From: Sporisorium sorghi
Lineage: Eukaryota > Basidiomycota > Ustilaginomycetes > Ustilaginales > Ustilaginaceae
Length of the DNA stretch: 64,000 nucleotides
Reading direction: 5' to 3'
Assembly (NCBI GenBank): GCA_023212695.1
Contig: JALCCG010000088.1
Span: 4,701 to 68,700 of the forward strand
How positions within the stretch are numbered: the first letter of the stretch is position 1; every line of letters starts with the position of its first letter. The notes under the pieces were generated by a model that worked only from the letters and a program-made list of their open reading frames with translations, had not been told where the DNA came from and searched no databases. The position numbers and the translations under genes were made by a program. Below are positions 41,404-50,795 of this stretch, piece after piece.

Positions 41404-41938
41404 CAAAGTCGGCTCCTGTTTTCTGCATCTCGATCTTGTACATTCTCTATTGTAATCTATCTATCATCTCACCTTGGCTCGATTCATTCCAGGACGGAAA
41501 GGAGCCGATGAGCCTTGCAGAGCTGTGAGAGAGCGCAACTTTACTGAACGAGAAGAAACAGAGCCGCACCAAGGTCAGCTCGACGATGAGCGGAACATCC
41601 GCAAGGTTGAGAAGAGGAGCTGCCCCCCCAAAAAAAAAGAGGCAGCAGCCCTCCACTCTGTGAGAATCAAAAGAAAAAAGTGTTGCTCTCTCCTGCCTGC
41701 CTGACTCAACTGACTGATTACTGTACACTCAGCTGCTCCCTCTTCCAAAAAAGCACGCGCCACTTGGTGTTGGACTTGCGAAATGTGGACTCAGCAGCAG
41801 CAGCAGCCGCCGACCACCCCAAAAAAAAGGAGCGGCCAAAAAAAAGGGTCTCTCTGAGCTTTGTGCCCTTCCGAAAGCGAGCGGACATATGCACCACTCT
41901 AGGACGCTTCTGCTCAGCCGATGTTGCTCTTTCCTTTG

Positions 41939-41950
<12 letters not shown>

Positions 41951-41974
<24 letters not shown>
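41951..41974 (+). repeat. (CA)n microsatellite
   Basis: About 12 CA units follow a (CT)n run in the spacer upstream of the RING gene. Confidence 0.85.
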
Positions 41975-42276
41975 ATCCTTCTCACGCCTTCTGACACAGC
42001 TTTCCCGACAATCAAAGTTGTCCATTACGACCAAGAAAGGAGCGTTGGTACGGCGTTGACGAGGCTTTTGACACATTTCTTTGCGTCTCTCTCCTCTCTC
42101 CTGCATCTGCCAGCCTCTGCCACCAACCCACTCTGTGACTCTCGCTCGTAAAAAAGGCCTTTTCTCGGAACAAGCCCTTCGTCGTGGCTAAAGGATTCCA
42201 CCTCATCTCGTCCGCAAATTTAGCCTTTCCTCTCCTCCTCATCCTCGCCCCGCTCCTCAACCTATTCAGCCACGTC

Positions 42277-42277
<1 letters not shown>

Positions 42278-42327
<50 letters not shown>
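42278..42327 (+). repeat. Poly-T run (50 nt)
   Basis: Fifty consecutive T lie 174 bp upstream of the RING-protein ATG. This is extremely long for a promoter poly(dA:dT) tract. Its exact length may be affected by sequencing or assembly slippage. Confidence 0.75.
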
Positions 42328-42328
<1 letters not shown>

Positions 42329-42500
42329 ATTTGTTTTTGACTTCTCACCACCACACTGACAACTGCAACGATCCTTTGCCCATCGTTCTTCCATCGACAC
42401 CTACATCAGTGCAGCGCTCGCTTCTCCTACAGGTCGGGCTCGTAGGTGCTGGACAATTGATCAACACCTAATTGATCCGCATCCTAGCTCGGCGTCCACC

Positions 42501-44831
42501 ATGGACCAAGCCGCACCCAGCGCACGCAGTCGAAGGCGACGAACCGCCTCGGCTGAAGGTGACGGCATCCAGGTCGTCATCCCACCCTTCCCTCCCTCCT
42601 CCTCTTCCGCAAAGACCTCGAGCCGACCCAAGAGAGATCGAAAACCAGGCTCCAGTAAGTCTTCACTCAAAAGACGCGACTGTATGCGCTCTCTCCTCGA
42701 TCAACTCGTACTGATACTTCACTTTCCTATCGCAATTGCAGGCCGCGACCAAACCACGCCACCACCCACAGCAGACGAACCACCCAGAAAAATGCGCACT
42801 CGTTCAAGCCCCGGAAAGGATCCGGACGCCACTGCAAAGGCAGCCGAGCGCCAAAACTCAGAGGCGGAGCAGGACGCAGCAGATGCTTCCGCTTCCGAAA
42901 AAGCAAGCCCGTCTTCTTCGAGAGCTTCACCTCAAAGCACCAAAAAGCTAGCGGATACTGTCAAGGACAGAGCGTCCACGTCCAAAAACAAAGCAACCAG
43001 CTCCAAGGCCAACGCGCGCCCGGCACGCAAAGCATCGCCAGCAACCAAGGCGTCCAAGGATCTCGCCAGCGAGCTCTTTGCCGATGACGATGACGACGTA
43101 AAAGAATCAGCAGCAGTCGCGGGCAAAACGGTGCACACCGCTACCGCCACCGCGCCTACCACTGATGCACAGCAAGAGCAGCACAAAGTCGAGGTGGTCA
43201 TTCCCTCCCGCAAACGTCGACGCGCCAACTCGGGCGATTCGCAGATCGACTCGCAACCCAGCTCATCCTCCTACACCACCGCCGTCGACTCCGAACCTCT
43301 CCGCACCAATGCGACCGACGCCGCCTCGCTCCAGCTCAGGATCCGCCAGCTCGAGATGCAGCTCGCCGAGTCCAAAGCCAAAGCGGAACAGACCGCCGGC
43401 ATCATTGGCGCTCAGCACAACATCTTCCAAGAGCTCCACGGCCAGTGCATCTGCCACATCTGCATCGAGCCCTCGTTCCGTCCCTGCGTACTCGCGCCGT
43501 GCGGCCACGTCTTTTGCATCCACTGTCTGCGCGCCTGGTTCACCAAGCCTCTGGCCAGCGAGGCCAATCCGCCTGCCGGCTGGTCGCAAGCCGAGATCGA
43601 CAGCTATCAACGCTCGCGCACACTCAAGCGCAAGAAGATCTGCCCCTCGTGCCGCACCGAGCTCGCGTGTCCGCCTGTCGAAGTGTATTTGGTCCGAGAC
43701 ATGCTCGAAAAGGTCGACCAGGGACTCAAGCTCAGCAAGGACGCCGACGAGGACGCGCAGCGCGCCGAGTCGAGCACCGCCATCCTCTCGGTCGACGACA
43801 AGGTGCGCCTCATGGGCGAAGATCTGCCCAAGGGCGCCAAGCTGTGGGAAGATATCTTCGATCAAGGTGGCCCACGTCGCATCATTTTCGACGAGATGGA
43901 CGGCGTGCCCCGTTGCGGCAGCTGTGGCTCGGAGATCTTTGATGGTGCCTGCAGCAACCCTTCGTGCGCGATCGAATACGACTCGAACTCGGACTACGAA
44001 GATCTGCGCCGCGGCGGATGGGATGACGTGGACGACTTTGATTCGCACCACGACGACAGCGACGACGAGGATGGAGAGGGCGGTGGTGCACGTCGAGCGC
44101 GACGCAACGGAAGGCTGGCCGATCGACTCGCCGACTTTGAAGCTCGACATGGCCGATCGGAAGGACTGCACCGCGGCCACCGGCTCGAACTGCCGGACGA
44201 CTTTACAGGCATCACGTACATCGACTCTTCGGACAACGAGCACATGTACGAAGACCACACGGACCGCATGCGAGAGGCACGACGACGACACGGCCATGGA
44301 GATGGTGACGAGGATGAAGACGATGATGATGATGATGATGAAGAGATGGACGATTTCATCGTGCGCGACGATTTCGACGGAGCTCGAGGCGAAGATGACG
44401 ACCACCCCAGCTACTTTGATCGCAGTGCGAGCGAGGACGAGGGCAGCATGGGCGATGACTATCCTCGCTATCTGGACGAGGAGGAGGACGACTTTCTGCC
44501 GGGCCCGCGTCGCGGTGGACGAGGAGCTGCGATTGAGATTTCGGACGACGAGGATGAGGAGGAGGGTGAAGGCGAAGGGGACAGGGAGTCGAGCGTCGAG
44601 TACAGGGGACGTCGAGGCGGTCGCAGCGGTCGAAGGGTGGTGGACGAGGATGATGACGAGGTTGAGGAGGCAGAGGGCTATAGCGAGGACGAGGGTGTGG
44701 ACAGTGCGAGCGACGAGGAGAGCGGAGGTCGAGGTCACGCTGATCGTCTTGGCAGCAGCACGGACAGCAGTGATCGCCGCCGACGCACTCGAATTGTGGA
44801 CGACGAGGACGAGGACGAAGATGAGCTGTGA
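42501..44831 (+). CDS. RING-finger protein with acidic tail, probable E3 ubiquitin ligase
   Basis: Exons 42501-42654 and 42742-44831 give 747 residues. The 87-bp intron (GTAAGT to TGCAG) is a multiple of three without a stop, so the unspliced frame also stays open. The N-terminal 270 residues are Lys/Ser/Ala-rich and disordered. A predicted coiled coil (about 255-275) leads into a C3HC4 RING at about 286-350 (CHIC, PCGHVFCIHC, then CPSCRTEL). The RING has an unusually long insertion of about 40 residues between the sixth and seventh zinc ligands. A second Cys cluster (RCGSCGSEIFDGACSNPSC) at about 445-463 could bind another zinc. The rest is Asp/Glu-rich. E3 activity is inferred from the RING; the substrate is unknown. 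It converges on the next gene with a 117-bp gap. Confidence 0.8.
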   Translation: MDQAAPSARSRRRRTASAEGDGIQVVIPPFPPSSSSAKTSSRPKRDRKPGSSKSSLKRRDCMRSLLDQLVLILHFPIAIAGRDQTTPPPTADEPPRKMRTRSSPGKDPDATAKAAERQNSEAEQDAADASASEKASPSSSRASPQSTKKLADTVKDRASTSKNKATSSKANARPARKASPATKASKDLASELFADDDDDVKESAAVAGKTVHTATATAPTTDAQQEQHKVEVVIPSRKRRRANSGDSQIDSQPSSSSYTTAVDSEPLRTNATDAASLQLRIRQLEMQLAESKAKAEQTAGIIGAQHNIFQELHGQCICHICIEPSFRPCVLAPCGHVFCIHCLRAWFTKPLASEANPPAGWSQAEIDSYQRSRTLKRKKICPSCRTELACPPVEVYLVRDMLEKVDQGLKLSKDADEDAQRAESSTAILSVDDKVRLMGEDLPKGAKLWEDIFDQGGPRRIIFDEMDGVPRCGSCGSEIFDGACSNPSCAIEYDSNSDYEDLRRGGWDDVDDFDSHHDDSDDEDGEGGGARRARRNGRLADRLADFEARHGRSEGLHRGHRLELPDDFTGITYIDSSDNEHMYEDHTDRMREARRRHGHGDGDEDEDDDDDDDEEMDDFIVRDDFDGARGEDDDHPSYFDRSASEDEGSMGDDYPRYLDEEEDDFLPGPRRGGRGAAIEISDDEDEEEGEGEGDRESSVEYRGRRGGRSGRRVVDEDDDEVEEAEGYSEDEGVDSASDEESGGRGHADRLGSSTDSSDRRRRTRIVDDEDEDEDEL

Positions 44832-44948
44832 CGGGCTGCATGCACAAAGCGCACTTTTGTCTAGCAATATCGAATCGAAGCACTCTATTCATTCTGCATC
44901 AGTCACTTGCTTTCGACACATTGAATTGGGCACAACGCGGTGGAGAAG

Positions 44949-45696
44949 CTAATGGACGCTAGCGCGGAGAGACGAGCCCGGGACAGACGAGTAGGCGGGG
45001 TACGCCTTTCTAGCCTCGCCTCTTGTCGACGAAGGGCGATAGGGCGTGGTGGGGGACACGAGTGGCGAGGCGGCGTAGAGGTTGGACTGGGTGTGGGGAG
45101 CGAAGTAGCCGGACTGGTGGAAAGGCTGACTGTAGGCTCTGCGGCCCATGGGACTTGCGGGAGACTGCGGGCTCTCTGTTCCTTCCTCCTCCCCCTCCAC
45201 TTCGAGCATCTTTCTGTCGTTATCGATAGGCTGTGTCGGGAGGCGATCGACGAAAAGAAATGCGCTGAGGTACATGATGCCTGCAGATGCTACGCCCATG
45301 CCTAGCCCGACGACGGTGGCGGCGCCGAGGAAGATGTATACGGGGTACAGCTCGGTCACGACGGTAGTGAGGAGGTGGAAGGGCGTTTGGATGAACACGA
45401 ACGCGATGCCGGAGAGCAGATACGTCAAGGGCGCAAGGAGGTGCACGATGGGCCGGAGCGTGTGCGAGAGCGACAGGCGGAAACCGCGGTAGAGCGCAGA
45501 GGTGAACCGGAGGGCGAGCCGGAAGATGTGCAGGAAGGGAATGCTGCAGAAGCGCAGCGTGGTGAGCGTGGCAGCGTAGAGGGCGGTGAGGAGCCAGAGG
45601 AGGCGGGTGAGGATCGACGTGCTGTTGCTGGATCGCTCGTCGGCGATGTCTTTGTCGTCGTCGTCGTTGCGCGTTCGTGTGCGTGTGTTTGATTTC

Positions 45697-45737
<41 letters not shown>

Positions 45738-46235
45738 GGCTCGTGGCGTCGAAGCCGATGCCGAAGCAACAACAGCACTAGGAGACGCACTAGCTACAGC
45801 TTTACGCTTATCCGCCCTCCCCGCAACGGCAAGATAGTCCTGATGGCTGAAGTTGAATACGTCCACTTCTTCCCTACCCACCGCCTCACTCGCACTATTC
45901 CTGTTATCTACCTGCACCTGCTGCTCCACTTGATGATGGTACGAATTCTTGCCCGGCCTCGCATCCACACTCTTACTCCCAGCCGACCCTCCGAACAAGT
46001 ACGTCCGCACATACGGAACCACCAACGCCAACACGAGCGCCAGCAGCGCCAGCAGCGCCAGCCGCACCAGCGTGCCTAGGGATCCCAGCACGGAAGGCTC
46101 GCCATCGCGAGGACGCGGTCGGGATCGTGAGCGTGTCCGTTGCTCGAATGTGCGTTGTCGTGTGGTGGGTGAGGTTGAGGATGAGGCGGAAGAGTAGTAT
46201 TCTTCGTTGTTGAATGATGGTGTGCGTTTCCTCAT
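44949..46235 (-). CDS. Multi-span membrane protein with polyGln tract, function unknown
   Basis: A 428-residue intronless protein. The N-terminus is Arg/Ser-rich, followed by a strongly hydrophobic helix at about 54-76. The middle is hydrophilic and includes an 11-Gln run from a (CAG)11 repeat. A long hydrophobic block (about 215-345) then holds three or four membrane segments or hairpins, with VHLLAPLTYLLSGIAFVFIQTPFHLL and GAATVVGLGMGVASAGIMYLSAFLFV as the clearest. The C-terminal 80 residues are polar. I do not recognise the family; hairpin-type ER or lipid-droplet proteins are one possibility, unproven. The longer open frame to 46412 begins at a non-ATG codon, so the ATG at 46235 was used. 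It is divergent from the HAD gene. Confidence 0.7.
45702..45734 (-). repeat. (CAG)11 translated as polyGln
   Basis: Eleven CTG units on the plus strand are read as Gln codons in the membrane-protein gene. The tract is pure, so length polymorphism is likely. Confidence 0.9.
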
Positions 46236-46537
46236 TGTCGATGGTGATGGTGATGATGAAGAGCGAAGGAGCGTGAAACAGAGAAGTGCGTCATTTTGAA
46301 TTGGAAAGTTGGACCCTGCGTTGCGCTGCGTTGCGCTGCGTCGTTTTGCGTCGTGTTTGATTTTTGTGCGTCGCGTTTCTTGAACTCGGAACTCGGAACT
46401 CGGAATACGCAACTTTTAATTTTGGATTTTCTTTTTGCGAAGGAAAACTTTCTTTTCTTTCTTTCTTTCTTTCTTTCTTCCTTCTCATCTTCCTCCTCAT
46501 CGTCGACAACAAAGCTTTGCAACCTGCGCACTCCCGC
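46236..46537. promoter_or_regulatory. Divergent promoter between the membrane-protein and HAD genes
   Basis: The 302 bp separate divergent start codons. Repeats include TTGCGCTGCG units (about 46321-46341), three tandem GAACTCG heptamers (about 46383-46403) and a (TTTC)n run (about 46454-46479). They may be promoter elements, but none is a recognised factor site. Confidence 0.55.
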
Positions 46538-48856
46538 ATGGCCCTTCCACTCGCAAGCGCAGCACTTCGTCAAACAGCCAAAAGACTCCGCACCGAAGCG
46601 CAACCGAGTCTGCGTCGAGCCACCGCTGCTGCTGCTGCTGTTGCCGCAATGTCAGCCCCCTATCGTCACCCACACTACGGCGCCAGCTCGGGTCGCAATC
46701 AGCAGTGGGTGCGCAACGTCGACCAGGACGCCTCCGCCGCCTACGATCACGGATACGATGCATACTACCGACATCAACCGCCACAACACCAACAATACGC
46801 GTACCCGGGAGACTATCGCGATGCGTACGCGTATCCGTCGGATTACTACGCTGCTTATCCACCAGCCTACGACACCGCGGCAGGGTACGGTCATGGCGGG
46901 TATGGCGATGCGCAGGGATACGCGTGGAGGGGTGGATACGACTATGATCAAGCTCAAGGCTACGGTGGCGCGGCAGGGTGGAGGCAGGATGCATACGATG
47001 CGCACAGCTACCGAGCCCACGCGTATGGTTCGGCGGCTGCGCGGTACGATTACGATGCGCACGCGCGACAAGTGCCACAACATGCGCAGATGACAGCGTC
47101 AAATGAAGTCGCTAGCGCTCATGGCGCAGCTGCGGAACCACAAAGCGTTCAAGGCGCTCCCGCTGCGCCCAAGAAGATGCGCGAGGCTGCTGCCGCTGCT
47201 GCGGAAACTTGGCCCGCCACTTACCAGCCACCACCCCCACCACCACACGTATATAACTACAGCGGGTTCCCGCAACAACAGCAACAACAACAGCGAGACT
47301 ACCACTCCTACGCAGCGGGCGGTCCCTCTGCAAGATACCAGCCGTACACCCGCAACGCACCCTCCGGCCCTGGCTCTGCACCAGGCACACCGACGCAGAT
47401 GTACCGTCCGCCTCCCGCGCAAATGCAGCGCCAGCCAGCCGCGATCCGCGCAGCTCCCCGCCCCAAGTACCTCGAGCAGGCCAAGCAGGCCTCGCGCGAG
47501 CTCAGCGAAGACGAAGCACGCGACAGGCAGCTGCTCGTCGTACTCGACCTCAACGGCACCCTCGTCTTCCGCGCCAAGAGCGGCAGCGGCAGGGCGATCG
47601 ACTCTGTGCGTGCTGTGCCCCGCCCCTTCCTGTTCTGCTTCCTACAGTACTGCCTGGGCATCTCCACCTCTGCTACAACCCAAAAAGGCAAAGAGGTCGA
47701 CGCAGCACAACGACCGCACGGCTCGCACTTCTGGCACACGCACGATACACGCGTCTACGAACCGCGCTCGGCCGGGAAAGCCCAGGTGGTGGTGTGGTCG
47801 TCTGCGCAGCCGCTCAATGTGGACAGCATGGTGCGCGCTTCGTTTGACGAGGCGGTGCGCTCGCACATCCTGCGTGTCTGGGCGCGCGACACGCTGGTTC
47901 CGCAGCGTTTCTTCCAGCTCAAAGCCGAGAGTGTGAAGGACTTGGAGATCGTGTGGGCCGAGCTGAATGCGTTTGCGCACGACGGGAGCGCGTCGGGGCG
48001 GCTGCTGGCGCAGGCTAGGGATGCCGCGGATCAGGAGAGGCCGGACGATGTGCCGCCGGCGAGTGCGCCCACGGCGCCCGCGGCGCATAGGAAGTACAGG
48101 GGGAAGAAGCATAAGGAGAAGATGAAGCTGCTCAAGCAGCAGATGGAGGAGAAGGAGGAGGAGGAGACGGTGTCCGCGGCGCTGGAGGCTGCGACGAGGG
48201 CCGAGGAGCTGGGTCCGTGGGGTGCGGAGAACACGGTGCTGGTCGATGACAGTGTTAAGAAGGCCAGGTTGCAGCCGTGGAATCATCTGTTGATTCCGGA
48301 GTTTGGAAAGGAGGACGCGGCGAGGATGAAGAAGTACATTCGTCAGCAGGTTGCCACCAGTGCGGATGGAGGGGAGGATGAGTTGGAGTACGATTCGGAT
48401 CTGTCGATTGCTGACGAGCCTATGGCTGTTCAGACTACCACGGCCAATGTCGACACGGCGATGGTTGATGATGCTCAACCCGACACCGCCGACGCACCCT
48501 CCAACGCCGACGCACCATCCACGGCCGACACAGTCCCCGAAGAAGCCCAGGAGCGCAAGAAGAAGAAACCCATCCTCGAATCGCGCCTCGACGACGTACT
48601 CCTGCAAACCATCGGCGTACTCGAAACGCTCCGCCACCAGTCCAACGTCAGCGCCTACATCTACCACGGCGGCATCAAGGGCTACGGCCAGCCCAAGACG
48701 TCCCTCAACGAAACGCAGAAGCAGGCGCAGATCACGGCTGGCCTGACACCGGAGTTCTGGGCCGAGGAGGGCAGGAAAGTGTGCGCCAAACTGGGGATTG
48801 AAGTCAAAGCGTGGGTGCCGGGCGTCGCTGCTTCGGCTACTGCTGTGCTGCTGTAG
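46538..48856 (+). CDS. FCP1/NLI-interacting-factor-like HAD protein with an Asn-substituted catalytic motif
   Basis: A 772-residue protein. The first 35 residues are Arg/Ala-rich without acidic residues until the QP linker, resembling a mitochondrial presequence. A Tyr/Gly/Ala/Gln-rich disordered domain follows (40-320). The FCP1-homology HAD fold starts at about 330. Motif I reads LDLNGTL, with D337 and T341 kept but Asn at 339 where phosphatases have Asp. Motif II is VVVWSSA near 418-424, and the motif III/IV region holds VLVDDS near 568-573. A Glu/Lys-rich helix and an acidic linker interrupt the domain. NIF-family enzymes dephosphorylate phospho-Ser/Thr, for example in RNA polymerase II CTD. 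Loss of the second Asp should cripple or alter catalysis. The frame extends upstream without ATG; a later ATG (MSAPYRHP) is an alternative start. Confidence 0.78.
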   Translation: MALPLASAALRQTAKRLRTEAQPSLRRATAAAAAVAAMSAPYRHPHYGASSGRNQQWVRNVDQDASAAYDHGYDAYYRHQPPQHQQYAYPGDYRDAYAYPSDYYAAYPPAYDTAAGYGHGGYGDAQGYAWRGGYDYDQAQGYGGAAGWRQDAYDAHSYRAHAYGSAAARYDYDAHARQVPQHAQMTASNEVASAHGAAAEPQSVQGAPAAPKKMREAAAAAAETWPATYQPPPPPPHVYNYSGFPQQQQQQQRDYHSYAAGGPSARYQPYTRNAPSGPGSAPGTPTQMYRPPPAQMQRQPAAIRAAPRPKYLEQAKQASRELSEDEARDRQLLVVLDLNGTLVFRAKSGSGRAIDSVRAVPRPFLFCFLQYCLGISTSATTQKGKEVDAAQRPHGSHFWHTHDTRVYEPRSAGKAQVVVWSSAQPLNVDSMVRASFDEAVRSHILRVWARDTLVPQRFFQLKAESVKDLEIVWAELNAFAHDGSASGRLLAQARDAADQERPDDVPPASAPTAPAAHRKYRGKKHKEKMKLLKQQMEEKEEEETVSAALEAATRAEELGPWGAENTVLVDDSVKKARLQPWNHLLIPEFGKEDAARMKKYIRQQVATSADGGEDELEYDSDLSIADEPMAVQTTTANVDTAMVDDAQPDTADAPSNADAPSTADTVPEEAQERKKKKPILESRLDDVLLQTIGVLETLRHQSNVSAYIYHGGIKGYGQPKTSLNETQKQAQITAGLTPEFWAEEGRKVCAKLGIEVKAWVPGVAASATAVLL

Positions 48857-49206
48857 GTTGTCCGACGACGACGACGATGACAGAGTGGAATGATAAGGGG
48901 TCTGTTTGAAGAAGCGACTGCATTGCAAGTGTGTGTGTGTGCTGTGTGTGGTCAGGTGAGGGGCGACGATGATGACGGCTGTCGACGGTCTCGAAGGCCT
49001 CCACCTGCGCTACGATGGCGGTGGGTGAAATGTGATTTTTCATAGGCACAAGAGCAGTCTTTACACAAAACTCAGCTTTGACCGCGCAGCAGCAGCAGCA
49101 GCAGCAGCAGCGGATAAGGGTCCAAGCTGCACTTTCATTGCGTGCGCCCACCATTCCCACCACCACCATCATCTCCAACCATCACCCGAACGATACTACG
49201 ATCACG
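48857..49206. other. Spacer between the HAD and FYV10 genes
   Basis: The 350 bp hold the HAD 3'UTR and the FYV10 promoter or leader. There is a (TG)n run at about 48930-48948 and a (CAG)8 tract (49087-49110) just upstream of the FYV10 ATG, in frame but preceding the start codon chosen. Confidence 0.5.
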
Positions 49207-50610
49207 ATGGACAGCATGACCGTCGACACCGGCGCCATCGCCTCCGGAGACACATCCACCACTAGTGCAGCAGCACACCCTTCCTCATCCAACGCACCTA
49301 ACCTCGACGGCATCTTGCTCCTCGAAGCGCCCTTCGCCAAAGTGCCGTTCGACGAGCTGCGACGCCAGCAAAAGACGCAGCAACGTCTGATCGAGCGCGA
49401 GCTGCTCTTTGCCAGCACAACATTCAACGACGCTGCGAAAACGCTCTCCCACTCTCCTGCTGCGAGCACCAGCGCAACGACAGCAAGCGAGGTGGAGAAA
49501 TCCCTCGACGCCGTACTTGGCCGCTTGAAGGGATTGAAACGCAAACTCGCGCCGCTCTCCGATGCAGCCAAGACATCGCTGCGCATGGCACAGAGCCGGA
49601 CGGACCATCTATCGGCGCTGCACCACACGACGACGCTCGAGTCGCCCGAATTTGCGGAATGGAGCAAGACGCGCCTCGACCGCATGATTGTCGACTACAT
49701 GCTGCGACGAGGATACCGGCAGGCGGCGCAGGAGCTAGCGCAGACGCGCGGGATTGAGGACTTGGTGGATCTGCAGCTGTTCGAGCATGTGGCGCGTATC
49801 GAGGACTCCTTGTGCCCCGCCGGATGGACTGCGGTTGGTGACGACGAGGAGAGGAAGCCAAGTTGCACGCTAGCCCTGGCGTGGTGTTCCGAGAACAAAG
49901 CCACGCTGCGCAAGATCCGCACCCCCCTCGAGTTCAACCTGCGGTTGCAGGAGTTTGTCGAGCTCACACGCGTGCGCACTCCTTCGAGCATCAAGGACGC
50001 CATCGCATACGCACGCAGGCACCTGCTCCCGCTCGTCACCGCCAAACCCTCGTCCGACAAAGAAGCCGAGTACGACCGCCTCGCAGCCGACGCAATGCGG
50101 CGCGAAGTCTCGCGCGCCATGGGCCTACTAGCCTGCGGCCCCGCCAGCTGGGCCTACGCAGACCTCTACAGCTTGACGAGATGGAGCATGCTGCGCGACT
50201 CGTTCCGCGCCGCCGCGCTCCAGATCCACTCCCTCCCCCCGCAGCCGATCCTGCACATCGCGCTAAGTGCGGGACTGTCGTCGTTGAAGCTCCCACAGTG
50301 CTACGTCGGGGATGGCGGGAACGTGGATTGCCCGGTTTGCGATGCTAAGGGGCTGGGGTGTTTGGCGCAGGAAGTGCCGTGGAGCCATCATCAGAACTCG
50401 ACGCTCGTGTGCTCACATTCGGGCAGGATTATGGACGAGAACGATCCGCCGCTCGCGTTGAGTAATGGAAGGGTGTATGCGCAGTCGAGTGTGTTGGAGT
50501 TGGTGACGTGGGCGGGTGGGGAGGGAGGAGAGGGGAAGAGGGTGGTTAGGTGCCCGAGGACGGGTGAGGTGTGTAGGGTGGATGATGTGCGCAAGGTGTT
50601 TATTTCGTAA
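49207..50610 (+). CDS. FYV10: GID/CTLH E3 ligase subunit Fyv10 (Gid9/MAEA)
   Basis: A 467-residue intronless protein. Fyv10/MAEA is one of the two RING-like catalytic subunits of the GID/CTLH ubiquitin ligase, which in yeast degrades gluconeogenic enzymes on glucose return. Order: an N-terminal coiled region (APFAKVPFDELRRQQ), LisH at about 158-190 (MIVDYMLRRGYRQAAQEL), CTLH and CRA helices (AWCSENKATLRKIRTPLEFNLRLQEF, then ARRHLLPL), and a degenerate RING at about 372-467. The RING shows CPVC, VCSHSGRIMDENDPPLALSNGRVY and VRCPRTGEVC. The ATG at 49207 gives the expected N-terminus; the open frame also includes 43 upstream codons with a Gln run. No introns. Confidence 0.92.
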   Translation: MDSMTVDTGAIASGDTSTTSAAAHPSSSNAPNLDGILLLEAPFAKVPFDELRRQQKTQQRLIERELLFASTTFNDAAKTLSHSPAASTSATTASEVEKSLDAVLGRLKGLKRKLAPLSDAAKTSLRMAQSRTDHLSALHHTTTLESPEFAEWSKTRLDRMIVDYMLRRGYRQAAQELAQTRGIEDLVDLQLFEHVARIEDSLCPAGWTAVGDDEERKPSCTLALAWCSENKATLRKIRTPLEFNLRLQEFVELTRVRTPSSIKDAIAYARRHLLPLVTAKPSSDKEAEYDRLAADAMRREVSRAMGLLACGPASWAYADLYSLTRWSMLRDSFRAAALQIHSLPPQPILHIALSAGLSSLKLPQCYVGDGGNVDCPVCDAKGLGCLAQEVPWSHHQNSTLVCSHSGRIMDENDPPLALSNGRVYAQSSVLELVTWAGGEGGEGKRVVRCPRTGEVCRVDDVRKVFIS

Positions 50611-50795
50611 AGGAGCGGCGAGAGTGGAATGAGGAGGATGATTCTCAAGTGCGGACAGCGCGCGCGCGCGCGTGTGTGTGTGTGGACGATGATGTTTGTG
50701 ATTGCTACGAGTGCGAATGCGAGGAAGGGCAGAGTGATGCCAAGTCACGAGTGTGTTACAGGTCTCCTTGCCATTGAAGATCGTCCACCTCTGCT

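Larger units (their letters stand above)
41404..42500. other. 1.1-kb spacer between arginase and the RING gene
   Basis: It contains several short A runs (41627-41637, 41821-41828, 41838-41847), a (CA)12 array (about 41951-41974) and a 50-nt poly-T run (42278-42327) 174 bp before the next ATG. The remainder has no coding signal. The 3' part must be the RING gene promoter. Confidence 0.5.

Noticed and set aside
43263..44867. Antisense open frame of 534 codons opposite the RING gene
   Set aside because: It is the mirror of an Asp/Glu/Ser-rich coding strand in GC-rich DNA, with no domain and no ATG-consistent context. The sense frame has a clear RING.
44949..46412. Longer membrane-protein start at 46412
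   Set aside because: The codon there is not ATG, and the leader is encoded by promoter-like tandem repeats.
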